64,000 nt of DNA from a bacterium (GTDB lineage Bacteria; 4484-113; JAFGCY01). Position 1 is the first letter of the stretch. The number at the start of each line of letters is the position of its first letter. Shown here one piece after another: positions 25,529 through 34,421 of the stretch. The notes below the pieces were generated by a model that did no database searches, had not been told where the DNA came from, and saw only the letters and a list, made by a program, of their open reading frames with translations. The stretch lies in assembly GCA_020849855.1 (NCBI GenBank), contig JADZFO010000003.1:34611-98610 (forward strand), given 5' to 3'. The position numbers and the translations under genes are program-made.

Positions 25529-27871
25529 TTAAGGGCCGTCCCAGTAGGCGACCCACAGCTCGCTGCCGGCAGCAACGTCGCTGGTGAACGCGATGACGGG
25601 GAAGAGGCCGCTGACGACGGTCATGGAAGCCAGTTCACCAGTTTGGCCAAGACTCCAGATGCTGTAAGGCTCGCCCCAGCTTGTGCCCTGTGTATCCATG
25701 GACTGCATGGCCATCAGCTCACCGCTGGACCAGGACTGGAAGCAGATTATGGGCAGGCCGTTCCAGACAGCTATCTCGCAGGCGCCGCCGCTGCGCGGGC
25801 TGGGCGGGGTCAGGTCAGTCAGCACGCCGGGCCAGGTGTGGCCGTCGTTGCTGCCCCGGACCTTGCGCAGCACTGCATCCTGCGCATCAAAGCCATAGGC
25901 CAAAATCGGCTTGCCGCTGTCATCAGGGGCGAAGGAGACAAAGTCAGCCCGCTCTCCGTCCCAGATAGTCTGGTTGCCCCAGGCCGTGCCGCTGGCGTCT
26001 GCGGCCACCAGGATGTTCAGTTCGCTGCTGCCCACGGGCGGGGTCAGACCGACCGCCAGAATCGGGCCACTGCTGCCATCGAACAGTGCCGGCGTATCGA
26101 AGGTAGCCGGACCAAGTTCGCCGATCATCTGGGCACTGCCCCAGCTGTTAGCCATGGCGTCGGCGCAGCGGTAGTAGTGCAGGCGCGCGCTGCTGCTGAT
26201 GCCGCCCGACTTGCTGACTATGGAAGGCTGGCCGTCGATCAGCTCAATGCAGTTGTCCTCTCCGGTACCGGTGCCTGCGTCGATGGTAATGGGCGCATTC
26301 CAGGCGTCCGCCGCCCAGTTGGTGGCCTTGGCCAGCTTCAGCACCGTGTTGCTGTCGGTGTCTGACACTTCCTCGCCAAAGGCTATAACCGGAGTGCCCG
26401 AAGCGAGGGCGCAGATGGATGGGTCGATGCCGCCCAGCCGGTCCCCGGTATAAGCCAGCTCCTTAATTGAGTTCCAGTTGACGCCGGCGGAGTCCATGCT
26501 GGAAATCGTGTTGATTCGGTCCGCGTTGTAGCAGGAGTAGGCCAGCACAGCCTTGGACGGGCCTCCGCCAAAAGTCTGGCAGATGTCCAGGCTGTCAATC
26601 TCCTGCGGGTTGGTTGTATCCAGCAGCTTGGTCTTCCAGCCGCTCGTAATCGTCACAAAATCTGTGCCGGTGTCGAGGCCGAAGTCGTTGTCCTGGGCCT
26701 CAACCACGCAGAAGATCTGCCCCTCATATCCATAGCTGCAGGTAAGCTCCGGCTCGGTGGTTGTGAAGTCCCAGTCGCTGTCTGCGTCAATGTTCCAGCG
26801 ATAGCGGATGATCTGGCCATCCGGATCCGTGCTGCCCGAGGCATCCCAGATCACATCCAGCGGAGCCGGGCCACTGGCGACCGAACCACTGACATTCACT
26901 GTCGGCAGCTGGTTGCTGGGGTTGACGATGGTGAAGCTGTCTTCATAGTTAAAGACGCGGTCAAGTTCGTCGGTCACCCTGAAGCGCACGGTGTAGTCGC
27001 CGGGCACGGTGTACTCGTACTGGTTAATGCCGTCATCGTCGTCACTAATCTCGTAGCCCGGCTGGCCGTCCAGGTCCATCTCAATAGTCTTGACCTCTGT
27101 CCCCGCCAGAGGGATCTGGACCTGGAAGTCAACAGTCCGTGGCGCCAGGTTCTGGGTCACATCTGAGTCGAGGCCGATGTATACAGCCATAGGCGGATTG
27201 GTCGGTTCGCCGATCAGGACATAGTCCAGCTCGTGGGCCTCTGTGCCAGTCAGCATCACGGTCGCCATGAGTATGTTGAAGAGGTTTGGCCCATCTGAAA
27301 CAAAGCGCTGCGTGTCGCTTACGCTGAGCCTGCCGCTGGCGGGCACGGGGTACCAGACCCAGCCATCGCGGTCCCAGTCGCTCAGGCCGATAAAGGCCGT
27401 GCCCGGCGCCGGCGGAGTCACCCAGCGCAGGTAGATGTCGTAGTCCCCCGTTGCAGCCCCAAAGCTGTCAAACCAGTACTGGCCGTAAGCCGCATCCTCA
27501 AGGCTCTTGCTGACACCATTGACGTAGTTCGGGCTGTAGCTGGCATTGGCTTCGTACCAGTAGCGCAGCAGGTCAATCGTTGCGGTGGGGGTCACGCGGT
27601 TGCTGAAGGTCGGGTTGCAGGCCGCACCGCCAATGACGCGGTCGATGTCGTTTGGCGTGGTTGAAATTGAGCGCAGCAGTTCGGAGGGCTTTGCCAGCTG
27701 GCGGCCATCACGAGGCAGCTCGAGCTGGACCGAGCGCACAAGCTCGCCGAAAGGACCTTCCTTCCCTAGCTCCGGCGCGGCAGTCTGCCTGACAGCGCAG
27801 GCCGGAAGGGCGACCAGAAGGGTCAATGCAAGGGCTTGGCACACGCGCGCCAGGCTGCTGTTCAGGTTCAT
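25529..27871 (-). CDS. PKD-domain lipoprotein with propeller-like C-terminus
   Basis: 780-residue lipoprotein. ATG 27871 was chosen over an upstream in-frame start because GTGGAG lies eight bases before it and it opens the signal peptide (LALTLLVALPAC lipobox). The shared N-terminal domain shows AYGQYWF ... TAFIGLSDWDRDGWVWY ... ELDYVLIGEPT. PKD-type segments follow (EMDLDGQPGYEIS..., DASGSTDPDGQIIRYRWNIDADSDW), then WxxP-type repeats (AWNAPITIDAGTGTG, SWGSAQMIG, AWGNQTIWDG). Very similar in plan to the 21.8-24.2 kb gene, so the two are likely duplicates. Divergent from ftcD across 76 bp. Confidence 0.83.
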   Translation of the reverse strand: MNLNSSLARVCQALALTLLVALPACAVRQTAAPELGKEGPFGELVRSVQLELPRDGRQLAKPSELLRSISTTPNDIDRVIGGAACNPTFSNRVTPTATIDLLRYWYEANASYSPNYVNGVSKSLEDAAYGQYWFDSFGAATGDYDIYLRWVTPPAPGTAFIGLSDWDRDGWVWYPVPASGRLSVSDTQRFVSDGPNLFNILMATVMLTGTEAHELDYVLIGEPTNPPMAVYIGLDSDVTQNLAPRTVDFQVQIPLAGTEVKTIEMDLDGQPGYEISDDDDGINQYEYTVPGDYTVRFRVTDELDRVFNYEDSFTIVNPSNQLPTVNVSGSVASGPAPLDVIWDASGSTDPDGQIIRYRWNIDADSDWDFTTTEPELTCSYGYEGQIFCVVEAQDNDFGLDTGTDFVTITSGWKTKLLDTTNPQEIDSLDICQTFGGGPSKAVLAYSCYNADRINTISSMDSAGVNWNSIKELAYTGDRLGGIDPSICALASGTPVIAFGEEVSDTDSNTVLKLAKATNWAADAWNAPITIDAGTGTGEDNCIELIDGQPSIVSKSGGISSSARLHYYRCADAMANSWGSAQMIGELGPATFDTPALFDGSSGPILAVGLTPPVGSSELNILVAADASGTAWGNQTIWDGERADFVSFAPDDSGKPILAYGFDAQDAVLRKVRGSNDGHTWPGVLTDLTPPSPRSGGACEIAVWNGLPIICFQSWSSGELMAMQSMDTQGTSWGEPYSIWSLGQTGELASMTVVSGLFPVIAFTSDVAAGSELWVAYWDGP

Positions 27872-27935
27872 TGTTTGGACTCCACGCTCCGCGGCGTTGC
27901 GACGGTATCGCAATTATAGGCCCGCAGGCCGAGCC

Positions 27936-27941
27936 TAAAAT
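27936..27941 (+). promoter_or_regulatory. TAAAAT hexamer, leaderless start of ftcD
   Basis: TAAAAT, then six bases, then ATG 27948. No ribosome site precedes the start. Confidence 0.5.
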
Positions 27942-27947
27942 ACTTCC

Positions 27948-29693
27948 ATGCAGCGTATCGTTACATGCGTCCCGAACATCAGCAACGGCCGTGACCCCGG
28001 CGTCTATAACGCAGTGGCCGACGAAGTGCGCAAGGTCGCGCAGGCCAGCGGTGGCGCGGTAAAGCTGCTGGACATTGACCCCGGCTTTGGCACCAACCGC
28101 ACGGTTATCACCTTCGCCGGCGAGCCGGAGACGGTCCTTGAGGCGGCCCTGGCCCTGGCGCGCAAGGCCTATGAGCTGATCGACATGCGCGAGCACCACG
28201 GCGAGCACCCGCGTCACGGCGCAGTGGACGTGATGCCATTCGTACCGGTCAGCGGCGTGAGCATGGATGAGTGTGTCCAGCTGGCCCGCCGGGCCGGCGC
28301 CGCGCTGGGGCAGATGGGTGTGCCGGTCTGGCTTTATGAGTACGCCGCCAGCCGGCCCGAGAGGCGCAACCTGTCCGACCTGCGGGCCGGCGAGTATGAA
28401 GCCCTGGCGCATAAGCTCAACCCTGACAGCCCCGACGCTGCCCACTGGGACCCGGACTTCGGCCCGCAGGTCTGGGCCGAGGCCCAGCAGCGCACCGGCG
28501 TATGCACTGTCGGCGCCCGCAAAATGCTGATCGCCTACAACATCAACTTCAACACCCGCTCTTCCAAGCTGGTCGGCGACATCGCGCTGAGCATTCGCGA
28601 GAAGGGCCGCATCGCCCGCACGGAGGATGGCAAGTTCGTCCGCGACGAAAGCGGCAGCCCGGTTTACAGCCCGGGGCTCTTTGAGCACTGCAAGGCCATG
28701 GGCTGGTACATCGACGAATACAAGCTGGCCCAGATCACCATGAACCTGACAGACTGGGAGGCCACGCCGCCGCACCAGGTCTTTGATACCGTGCAGGAGC
28801 TCGCGCTGGAGAAGGGCCTGCGGGTGACCGGCTCAGAGCTGGTTGGCCTGATCCCGCTGGCGGCGCTGACCGAGGCCGGGCGCTACTTTCTGGACAAGCA
28901 GAGGAGCGTCTGCACCGGGGTGTCGCAGGATGAGCTTATCCGCGTCGCTGTGCAAAGCCTTGGCCTGTCCGAGATCGCACCTTTTGATGTGCGCCGCCGG
29001 GTGATCGAGTTCGCTCTGGAGGGCAGCGAGGAGGAGGCCCGGGCCGCCCGCCCGCTGGTCAACCTCAGCCTGCGCGGCTTTGCCGATGAGCTCGCGTCAA
29101 GCAGCCCGGCGCCTGGCGGCGGCTCGGTGGCCGCTCTGGCCGGGGCGATGGCCGCCGGGCTGGCGGCTATGGTGCCTTGTCTGTCGGTCGGCAAGCGCGG
29201 CTTTAAGGATCTGCGCGAGCAGCTCAATGCGGCGGCAATCGAAGCACAGAAGCTGAAGGATGAGTTCCTGGCGGCGATCGATGACGACACCGCGGCCTTT
29301 AACGTACTGATGGATGCCTTCCGCCTGCCAAAGGAAACACCTGAGCAGCAGCAGGCCCGGACTGAGGCAATAACCGCGGCGACGATCGGCGCGACCAACG
29401 TGCCCCTGTCCACACTGCGGCGCACAATCCGCACCCTGGAGCTTTGCGAGTGGGTCGGCCTGCATGGCAACCAGAACAGTCTCTCCGACAGCGGGGTTGG
29501 CGCCAGCATGGCCCTGGCCTGCGCCGAGGGCGCCTTCTACAACGTGCTGATCAACCTGCGCAGCATCAATTGTGAAGGCAACTCCGAGCTCGAGTCCTTT
29601 GTGTCGCGTACCTGCTCTGAGGCCGAGAAGCTACTCTTAAGCGCCCAGGAGATTGCCGGCCGGGTTCGCAGCCTGATGCAGGAGAAGCTTTAG
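27948..29693 (+). CDS. ftcD: Bifunctional glutamate formimidoyltransferase / formimido-THF cyclodeaminase
   Basis: 581 residues with two fused enzymes. Residues 1 to ~330 are the formiminotransferase (CVPNISNGRD, REHHGEHPRHGAVDVMPFVPV with the catalytic His region, YNINFNTRSSKLVGDIA). Residues ~370-581 are the cyclodeaminase (FADELASSSPAPGGGSVAALAGAMAAGLAAMV, EFLAAIDDDTAAFN, GASMALACAEGAFYNVLIN). The pair moves the formimino group from N-formimino-glutamate to tetrahydrofolate, then releases ammonia to give methenyl-THF. This links histidine breakdown to one-carbon metabolism in the cytoplasm. The fusion is the animal-type arrangement; many bacteria have separate genes. No other hut genes are in the window. 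Confidence 0.93.
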   Translation: MQRIVTCVPNISNGRDPGVYNAVADEVRKVAQASGGAVKLLDIDPGFGTNRTVITFAGEPETVLEAALALARKAYELIDMREHHGEHPRHGAVDVMPFVPVSGVSMDECVQLARRAGAALGQMGVPVWLYEYAASRPERRNLSDLRAGEYEALAHKLNPDSPDAAHWDPDFGPQVWAEAQQRTGVCTVGARKMLIAYNINFNTRSSKLVGDIALSIREKGRIARTEDGKFVRDESGSPVYSPGLFEHCKAMGWYIDEYKLAQITMNLTDWEATPPHQVFDTVQELALEKGLRVTGSELVGLIPLAALTEAGRYFLDKQRSVCTGVSQDELIRVAVQSLGLSEIAPFDVRRRVIEFALEGSEEEARAARPLVNLSLRGFADELASSSPAPGGGSVAALAGAMAAGLAAMVPCLSVGKRGFKDLREQLNAAAIEAQKLKDEFLAAIDDDTAAFNVLMDAFRLPKETPEQQQARTEAITAATIGATNVPLSTLRRTIRTLELCEWVGLHGNQNSLSDSGVGASMALACAEGAFYNVLINLRSINCEGNSELESFVSRTCSEAEKLLLSAQEIAGRVRSLMQEKL

Positions 29694-29805
29694 CAGGACT
29701 AAGCACAGTTGCCCAGCAGAGCTGTAGAATCCTCCCGGGCCGCGGAAAGCGGTGAGTGCTTATCAACCTTGCCAGAGCAAGGCATGCTTTTAAGGGGAGG
29801 CGGAA

Positions 29806-30201
29806 ATGACAAAAGCAGATGTCTATGCGGACATCCAGCAGACCTTCGGCCTGGTGCCGGAGTTCTTCAAGAACATTCCCGAGAGCAGTCTCGAACAGGA
29901 ATGGTCACTGATGAAGACGATCCAGCTCGCCGACGGGGCTATCCCGCAGAAGTACCGCGAGCTGATCGGCGTCGGCATCGCGGCGGCGACGCACTGCCGC
30001 TACTGCATCTACTTCCATTCGGTCGCGGCCAAGCTGATGGGCGCCACTGATGAGGAGATCCAGGCGGCGTTGCAGTATGCAAAGACGACCACCGGCTGGA
30101 GCACATACATCAACGGCAGCCAGGTCGACTTCGAGACCTTCAAGTCAGAGATGAACCAGATCGCGGACCACATCCGCAGCCAGATGGCCGCCAGCGCCTG
30201 A
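29806..30201 (+). CDS. AhpD/carboxymuconolactone decarboxylase-family protein
   Basis: 131 residues. The AhpD-type redox motif is complete: CRYCIYFHSVAAKLMG (CxxCxxxH, about residues 65-72). The fold is the all-helical CMD/AhpD type. Family members are disulfide reductases of peroxide defence or decarboxylases; the CxxC indicates a thiol-redox role. There is no signal peptide. ATG 29806 has GGGGAGGCGGAA upstream, a strong ribosome site. A strong inverted repeat lies downstream (30236-30261). This gene is a useful comparison for the 34.4-kb gene, in which the second Cys codon is TGA. Confidence 0.88.
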   Translation: MTKADVYADIQQTFGLVPEFFKNIPESSLEQEWSLMKTIQLADGAIPQKYRELIGVGIAAATHCRYCIYFHSVAAKLMGATDEEIQAALQYAKTTTGWSTYINGSQVDFETFKSEMNQIADHIRSQMAASA

Positions 30202-30235
30202 AAGCGGGCTGATCCGGATACGTTGCCTCAAAGAA

Positions 30236-30261
30236 AAGGGCGGGCCCTGTGGCCCGCCCTT
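30236..30261 (-). terminator. Rho-independent terminator between convergent genes
   Basis: An 11-bp perfect stem (AAGGGCGGGCC / GGCCCGCCCTT) with a 4-nt loop. On the minus strand it is followed by a TTTTCTTT tract, so it best terminates the gene ending at 30297. It may also stop plus-strand transcription from the AhpD-like gene. Confidence 0.85.
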
Positions 30262-30296
30262 GCTGTTTCAGAATCCCCTTGCGTAAAGAGAAAGGC

Positions 30297-31613
30297 CTAG
30301 TTGCCTTCCGCCCCGGCCTCGGCCGGCATTTCCGGCATCTCCTCGCCGCTGTAGTCCATGCTGCCGCCCATCTCGGTCTGCGCCATTGTGCAGGCCGCCA
30401 CGCTGAAGTAGTACATGGCGTAAGGCAGTACTGCCGTACTCATCGAGCCCTGCATATGGCAGCCGCCGTTGTTATAGGCGCCCATGCTCAGGTGGCCCAG
30501 GGCATTCTCGTCCGGCAGGTTGAACAGGAAGGCGGCGGACTCCTGGGGCATGAAGAGGTCCGGCTTCTCGGACAGAGTCCAGGCCAGCATGCTGTCCACG
30601 CCGGGCTTGATGGTGTTGCGGTGCAGGTTGGTCAGGTCCATGTCCATATAGAACTGGCAGGGCTCGATGCTCATGCGACCCTGCAGCTGGGCCTGCTCAA
30701 TATGAGCGATTGCGCGGTCGACCTTGAGGCTGGCGACCAGTATCTGGTCGTTGAAGATCACACCGGCGCCGGGCATCTGGTTGATGTCATAGCGCATCCA
30801 GCCCGGACCGGGGCTGTTGCCGGGGGTCATTCCGCCAACGGCGCCGGCCATGCCCAGGGCATTGTTGATGCCCTCAGAGCCGTTGATGCCAACCATCAGG
30901 GCCACGTCCAGATCGCTGTTCAGCGGGTCGAAGTTGTCAGAAGTCATCTGCGGCACGGAGGGCAGGCTGTAAACCACAAGCGCCACCTCGCCGCTGAGGC
31001 TGACGCCGAAGGCGCCGCTCTCGGTCTGGAGCTGCTGGACAATCCTGGACAGCTCGCCCAGCTCGGGCATGCCGCTCTGGCCAAAAAACTGCACCGGGCC
31101 GCCGCCGCCCATGTCGTACTCGTTCATCAGCGCCTCCTGGGCCTGGAGCTGCTCCAGGGTCAGGGCCGCCACCGCCGGCACGTTCTGCATGGACATGTAC
31201 ATCACATAGGTGCCGGGGCAGATGTAGTTCGCCGAAACCGGCGCCACATCAGGCAGCGCCAGCGAGCGCGCGGCCACACCGGCCGGGTTAAGGTCGCTGT
31301 AGTGCTTGGCGCTGTAGAACTCGATCTTCTCGTTGTCCATCCGGTAACGGCAGGTTGTGCCGCTGAAGTTGAAGAAGTCGGAGTGCTTCAAGAGCTCCGC
31401 CATGCCGCGGACCTGCTGATGCTTGCCGAAGTACTTCTCGCTGCTCATCAGCGTGTATACACGGTCCATCAGCTCGCCAAAACGCAGCTCCTCGCTGTAC
31501 TGGATATCAACCGAGTCACCGCCCTGAGACTGGTGGCTGTCGGCGAAGGCCGGTGCGGCCAGCAAGCACAAAAAGGCGGCAAGAAGCGCCGCAAGGGTCA
31601 ACGGGCGAAACAT
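30297..31613 (-). CDS. Secreted protein of unknown function
   Basis: 438 residues with a clear signal peptide (LTLAALLAAFLCLLAAPAFA) and an AGGAGTCAGTT ribosome site before ATG 31613. The mature part is Met-rich with many small residues (NNALGMAGAVGGMTPGNS, EYDMGGGGPVQFFG) and has four or five Cys but no motif I recognise. The C-terminus is acidic and repeats Pro-Glu-Met/Ala. There are no further membrane segments, so it is likely periplasmic or extracellular. Monocistronic, with its own terminator. Not identified. Confidence 0.8.
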   Translation of the reverse strand: MFRPLTLAALLAAFLCLLAAPAFADSHQSQGGDSVDIQYSEELRFGELMDRVYTLMSSEKYFGKHQQVRGMAELLKHSDFFNFSGTTCRYRMDNEKIEFYSAKHYSDLNPAGVAARSLALPDVAPVSANYICPGTYVMYMSMQNVPAVAALTLEQLQAQEALMNEYDMGGGGPVQFFGQSGMPELGELSRIVQQLQTESGAFGVSLSGEVALVVYSLPSVPQMTSDNFDPLNSDLDVALMVGINGSEGINNALGMAGAVGGMTPGNSPGPGWMRYDINQMPGAGVIFNDQILVASLKVDRAIAHIEQAQLQGRMSIEPCQFYMDMDLTNLHRNTIKPGVDSMLAWTLSEKPDLFMPQESAAFLFNLPDENALGHLSMGAYNNGGCHMQGSMSTAVLPYAMYYFSVAACTMAQTEMGGSMDYSGEEMPEMPAEAGAEGN

Positions 31614-31742
31614 AACTGACTCCTAAAACCCCAGTCGGGGTCGTGATAGTACAACCGGCGGGCCGGTCTACCTCCCCTCCGCGCACAGGACGGCCTGGCG
31701 ACGCGGTAATGATAACACGTCGATTCGTCGATAATATTAGGT

Positions 31743-33485
31743 ATGGGAGATGACCTGAAGAAGCTGACCGAGGACCTTGAGGACTTTTCGGTGGAGACCG
31801 ATTACAAGCTTGGCGACCTCGCCAGCGGCCCCGTACCTGATCCTGATTCGGCCAGGCAGGCCGCGGAAGACGAGGCTGCGGAAAAGCCGGCGCCTTCAGA
31901 CGACGAAGCCGAAAGTGCCCCGAAGGCAGAGCCTGCCGAGCCTGCTGCTCCCGAAGCACAGCAGCCGCAGGCGCCTCAGCCCGCCGCGCCAGCGCAGGCC
32001 GCGCCGCCGGTGCCTGTGGCCCCGGCGCCCCCGGCGAAGCCGGTACAGCTCCCGGACAAGCTGGAGATCCCCCGGCGCTCCATGGCCGACCTGGATGAAG
32101 ACGGCAACCCGATAGACCCCAAGAAGGCTCTGGAGGAATTCAAGCGGCAGCAGGGCATGGGCTCGGCACGCAGCGGTTTCGAGTCCAGTGCTGCTGGCCC
32201 AGGAGCCGCGGCTGCCGTTGCCGTGGCGGCCCCGCCGCAGAGCCGGCCCCTGGCTGCAGAGAGTGCGGCGGGCGCGCAGGCCGCGCGCGGCGAGATGCTA
32301 AAGCTGCACCGCCCGGACTTTGGCCCGGATGAGGAAGCCGCGGTGCTCAGCGTGCTGCGCAGCGGCTGGCTGACCAAGGGCCCGTGTGTGGTTGATTTTG
32401 AACGCGCCTTTGCGCAGCGGGTCGGCGCCCCGGCAGCGCTGGGCCTGAACTCCTGTACGGCGGCGCTGCACACTGCCCTGATGGCAGCCGGTGTGCGTCC
32501 TGGCGACGAGGTGATCGTCCCGGCCATGACCTTCGCCGCCAGTGCCAATGTGGTAGTGCACTGCGGGGCGACGCCGGTCTTCTGCGATGTGCATGCAGAC
32601 ACGCACTGCTTTGACGCGGCCCACGCCGCCAGCCTGGTCAATGCCCGTACCCGCGCGCTGATCCCGGTGCACTTCGCCGGCATCCCCTGCGACATGCAGC
32701 CCATCTGGGAGCTGGCGCATAAGAACAACCTCTTTGTGCTGGAGGACTGCGCCCACGCCGTGGAGACGGAGTATCTCGGCAAGCCGGTCGGGGCCATGCG
32801 ACGCGATGACGCCCCGGGCGGCGGCAGCCGCTTCGGTGCCTACAGCTTTTATGCCACCAAGAACCTGATCACCGGCGAGGGCGGCATGCTGACCTGCGCC
32901 GACCCGGCGGACATGGAGCGCGCACGCGTGGTCAGCCTGCACGGCATGAGCGTGGATGCCTGGAAGCGCTATGCCGGGGCGGATGGCAGCAGCGGGGACT
33001 TCAAGCTCTATGACATTGTGGCCGCCGGCTACAAGTACAACATGTTCGAGCTGCAGGCAGCGCTCGGCCTGGTGCAGCTGGCAAAGCTGGATGCCAACTG
33101 GCAGCGCCGCCGCGCCCTGGTGGCCCGTTATGACAAGTTGCTGGCCGAGGCCTTCCCCGGCGGTGAGTTCAGCGGCCTGAGCTACCCTGAATATGGCAGG
33201 AGCGCGCACCACCTCTATATAGCCAGGCTCAGCGAGGAGCTGGCCGGGCGCCGCGACAATGTCATCCGCGGGCTGCGGGCGCGTAACGTCGAGGCTTATG
33301 TGCACTACATTTGCCTGACCGGCACACAGTTCTATCGCGAGAACTTCAGCACCAGCCCGAAGCAGACGCCGGTGGCCGCCAGTCTCGGCCAACGCAGCAT
33401 CACACTGCCGCTATATCCAACCATGCGGCCCGAGGATGTGGACTTCGTGGTAGAGATGCTGAAGCAAGCGCTCGGCACCAACTAG
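31743..33485 (+). CDS. DegT/DnrJ/EryC1-type PLP aminotransferase with disordered N-terminal extension
   Basis: 580 residues. Residues ~185-580 are a full DegT/DnrJ/EryC1/StrS sugar aminotransferase: LKLHRPDFGPDEEAAVLSVLRSGWLTKGP, LNSCTAALHTALMAAG, PAMTFAASANVV, VLEDCAHAVET and SFYATKNLITGEGGML, where Lys binds PLP. These enzymes aminate nucleotide-linked keto-sugars for surface polysaccharides. The first ~185 residues are unusual: acidic then Pro/Ala/Gln-rich (SDDEAESAPKAEPAEPAAPE..., PPVPVAPAPPAKP), low-complexity and probably disordered. The frame is continuous from ATG 31743, with TAATAT five bases upstream and no ribosome site at that ATG. Internal starts near the catalytic domain have weak support, so I keep the long form. 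Confidence 0.88.
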   Translation: MGDDLKKLTEDLEDFSVETDYKLGDLASGPVPDPDSARQAAEDEAAEKPAPSDDEAESAPKAEPAEPAAPEAQQPQAPQPAAPAQAAPPVPVAPAPPAKPVQLPDKLEIPRRSMADLDEDGNPIDPKKALEEFKRQQGMGSARSGFESSAAGPGAAAAVAVAAPPQSRPLAAESAAGAQAARGEMLKLHRPDFGPDEEAAVLSVLRSGWLTKGPCVVDFERAFAQRVGAPAALGLNSCTAALHTALMAAGVRPGDEVIVPAMTFAASANVVVHCGATPVFCDVHADTHCFDAAHAASLVNARTRALIPVHFAGIPCDMQPIWELAHKNNLFVLEDCAHAVETEYLGKPVGAMRRDDAPGGGSRFGAYSFYATKNLITGEGGMLTCADPADMERARVVSLHGMSVDAWKRYAGADGSSGDFKLYDIVAAGYKYNMFELQAALGLVQLAKLDANWQRRRALVARYDKLLAEAFPGGEFSGLSYPEYGRSAHHLYIARLSEELAGRRDNVIRGLRARNVEAYVHYICLTGTQFYRENFSTSPKQTPVAASLGQRSITLPLYPTMRPEDVDFVVEMLKQALGTN

Positions 33486-33604
33486 GCAAGTTCTGCTGCT
33501 TATAGCGCCGTGCTGCGGCTGAATGCAGCAGGTCCAGTTGTGCGCATCCAGGAGACATTGCTGGTGCTCGGTGACCATTCGACAAGAGCGAAAGCCGGTT
33601 GGCC

Positions 33605-34375
33605 CTAATCTATTCGGGCCGTCGCCCGCCGGCCCCGGCCGATTTGCAGCTCATGCTTCAACTCGGCAGTAGCGAGCATTCCACCGGGCACTCCATACTC
33701 CTCAGTGTCGCTGTAACTTTCGAGAAGGTAGTAGTAAAGCTCTACGGCTCGAATGCGCCTTTTCTTCCAGGCCAGAACTGGGTTGATGCTAAGCAGATCG
33801 CCCGGGTTGCCTGCAATACTCAGCCCGATCAGCAAGACCAGGCCCAGTGTCCAAGCCCAGTCCGGGACCATCCCTCCAATAACATTGCTGGCAATGCCCA
33901 GAATGAAACCCATGCAGGTCAGCACCGAAGCAGCAGCCAGCAGGAGCTGAATCCAGGTCTGTTCTTGGCGCGAACGCGGATCGAGTATCTGCGGGAGATT
34001 ACCCAGCACATAACGTAGCACTGCCTGATAACTGCAAGGTTGAGGAGGCTTCAGTATGCGTCGCAGGAGCGGTGGCAGCCCTGCAGGATCCATATAAAAG
34101 GCCTCCAACCCCAACGGCAGTCGCTGAGCAATTGTGCTGGTCGCGAGCTGCTGACGCAGGCGCACCCGATAAAGGCACAGGTCCGGAGATTCTTCGTAAT
34201 AGGTGCCTTCAAACTGACGCCGCAGTGGCACGCGCCCCGCAGCGATCCAGGCAGAAGCCAGAACTCCTCGCGCCAGACGGCTGCTGACTTCAGGCCATAC
34301 CGCTGGCCAGTTCTGATGTTTGGCCTGAGCATGCGTGATAGTCATATCCTGCAGCATGGATATCAAGACTAACAT
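33605..34375 (-). CDS. Hypothetical membrane protein
   Basis: 256 residues. Two hydrophobic helices lie at about 143-168 (LLLAAASVLTCMGFILGIASNVIGG) and 172-190 (WAWTLGLVLLIGLSIAG), separated by a short Trp-containing turn. The N-terminal ~140 residues and the basic C-terminal tail are predicted cytoplasmic. There is no recognised domain. The start is uncertain: ATG 34375, 34357 or 34345. It is divergent from the selenoprotein-like gene across 46 bp. Base composition is less GC-rich than its neighbours. Confidence 0.6.
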   Translation of the reverse strand: MLVLISMLQDMTITHAQAKHQNWPAVWPEVSSRLARGVLASAWIAAGRVPLRRQFEGTYYEESPDLCLYRVRLRQQLATSTIAQRLPLGLEAFYMDPAGLPPLLRRILKPPQPCSYQAVLRYVLGNLPQILDPRSRQEQTWIQLLLAAASVLTCMGFILGIASNVIGGMVPDWAWTLGLVLLIGLSIAGNPGDLLSINPVLAWKKRRIRAVELYYYLLESYSDTEEYGVPGGMLATAELKHELQIGRGRRATARID

Positions 34376-34421
34376 GCTGCGCAGAGTCAGGAAGTGCGCG
34401 TTGAGTTAAACTGGCACTGCG

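Noticed and set aside
30249..31619. 456-codon plus-strand frame opposite the secreted protein
   Set aside because: His-rich shadow; the opposite strand has a signal peptide, ribosome site and terminator.
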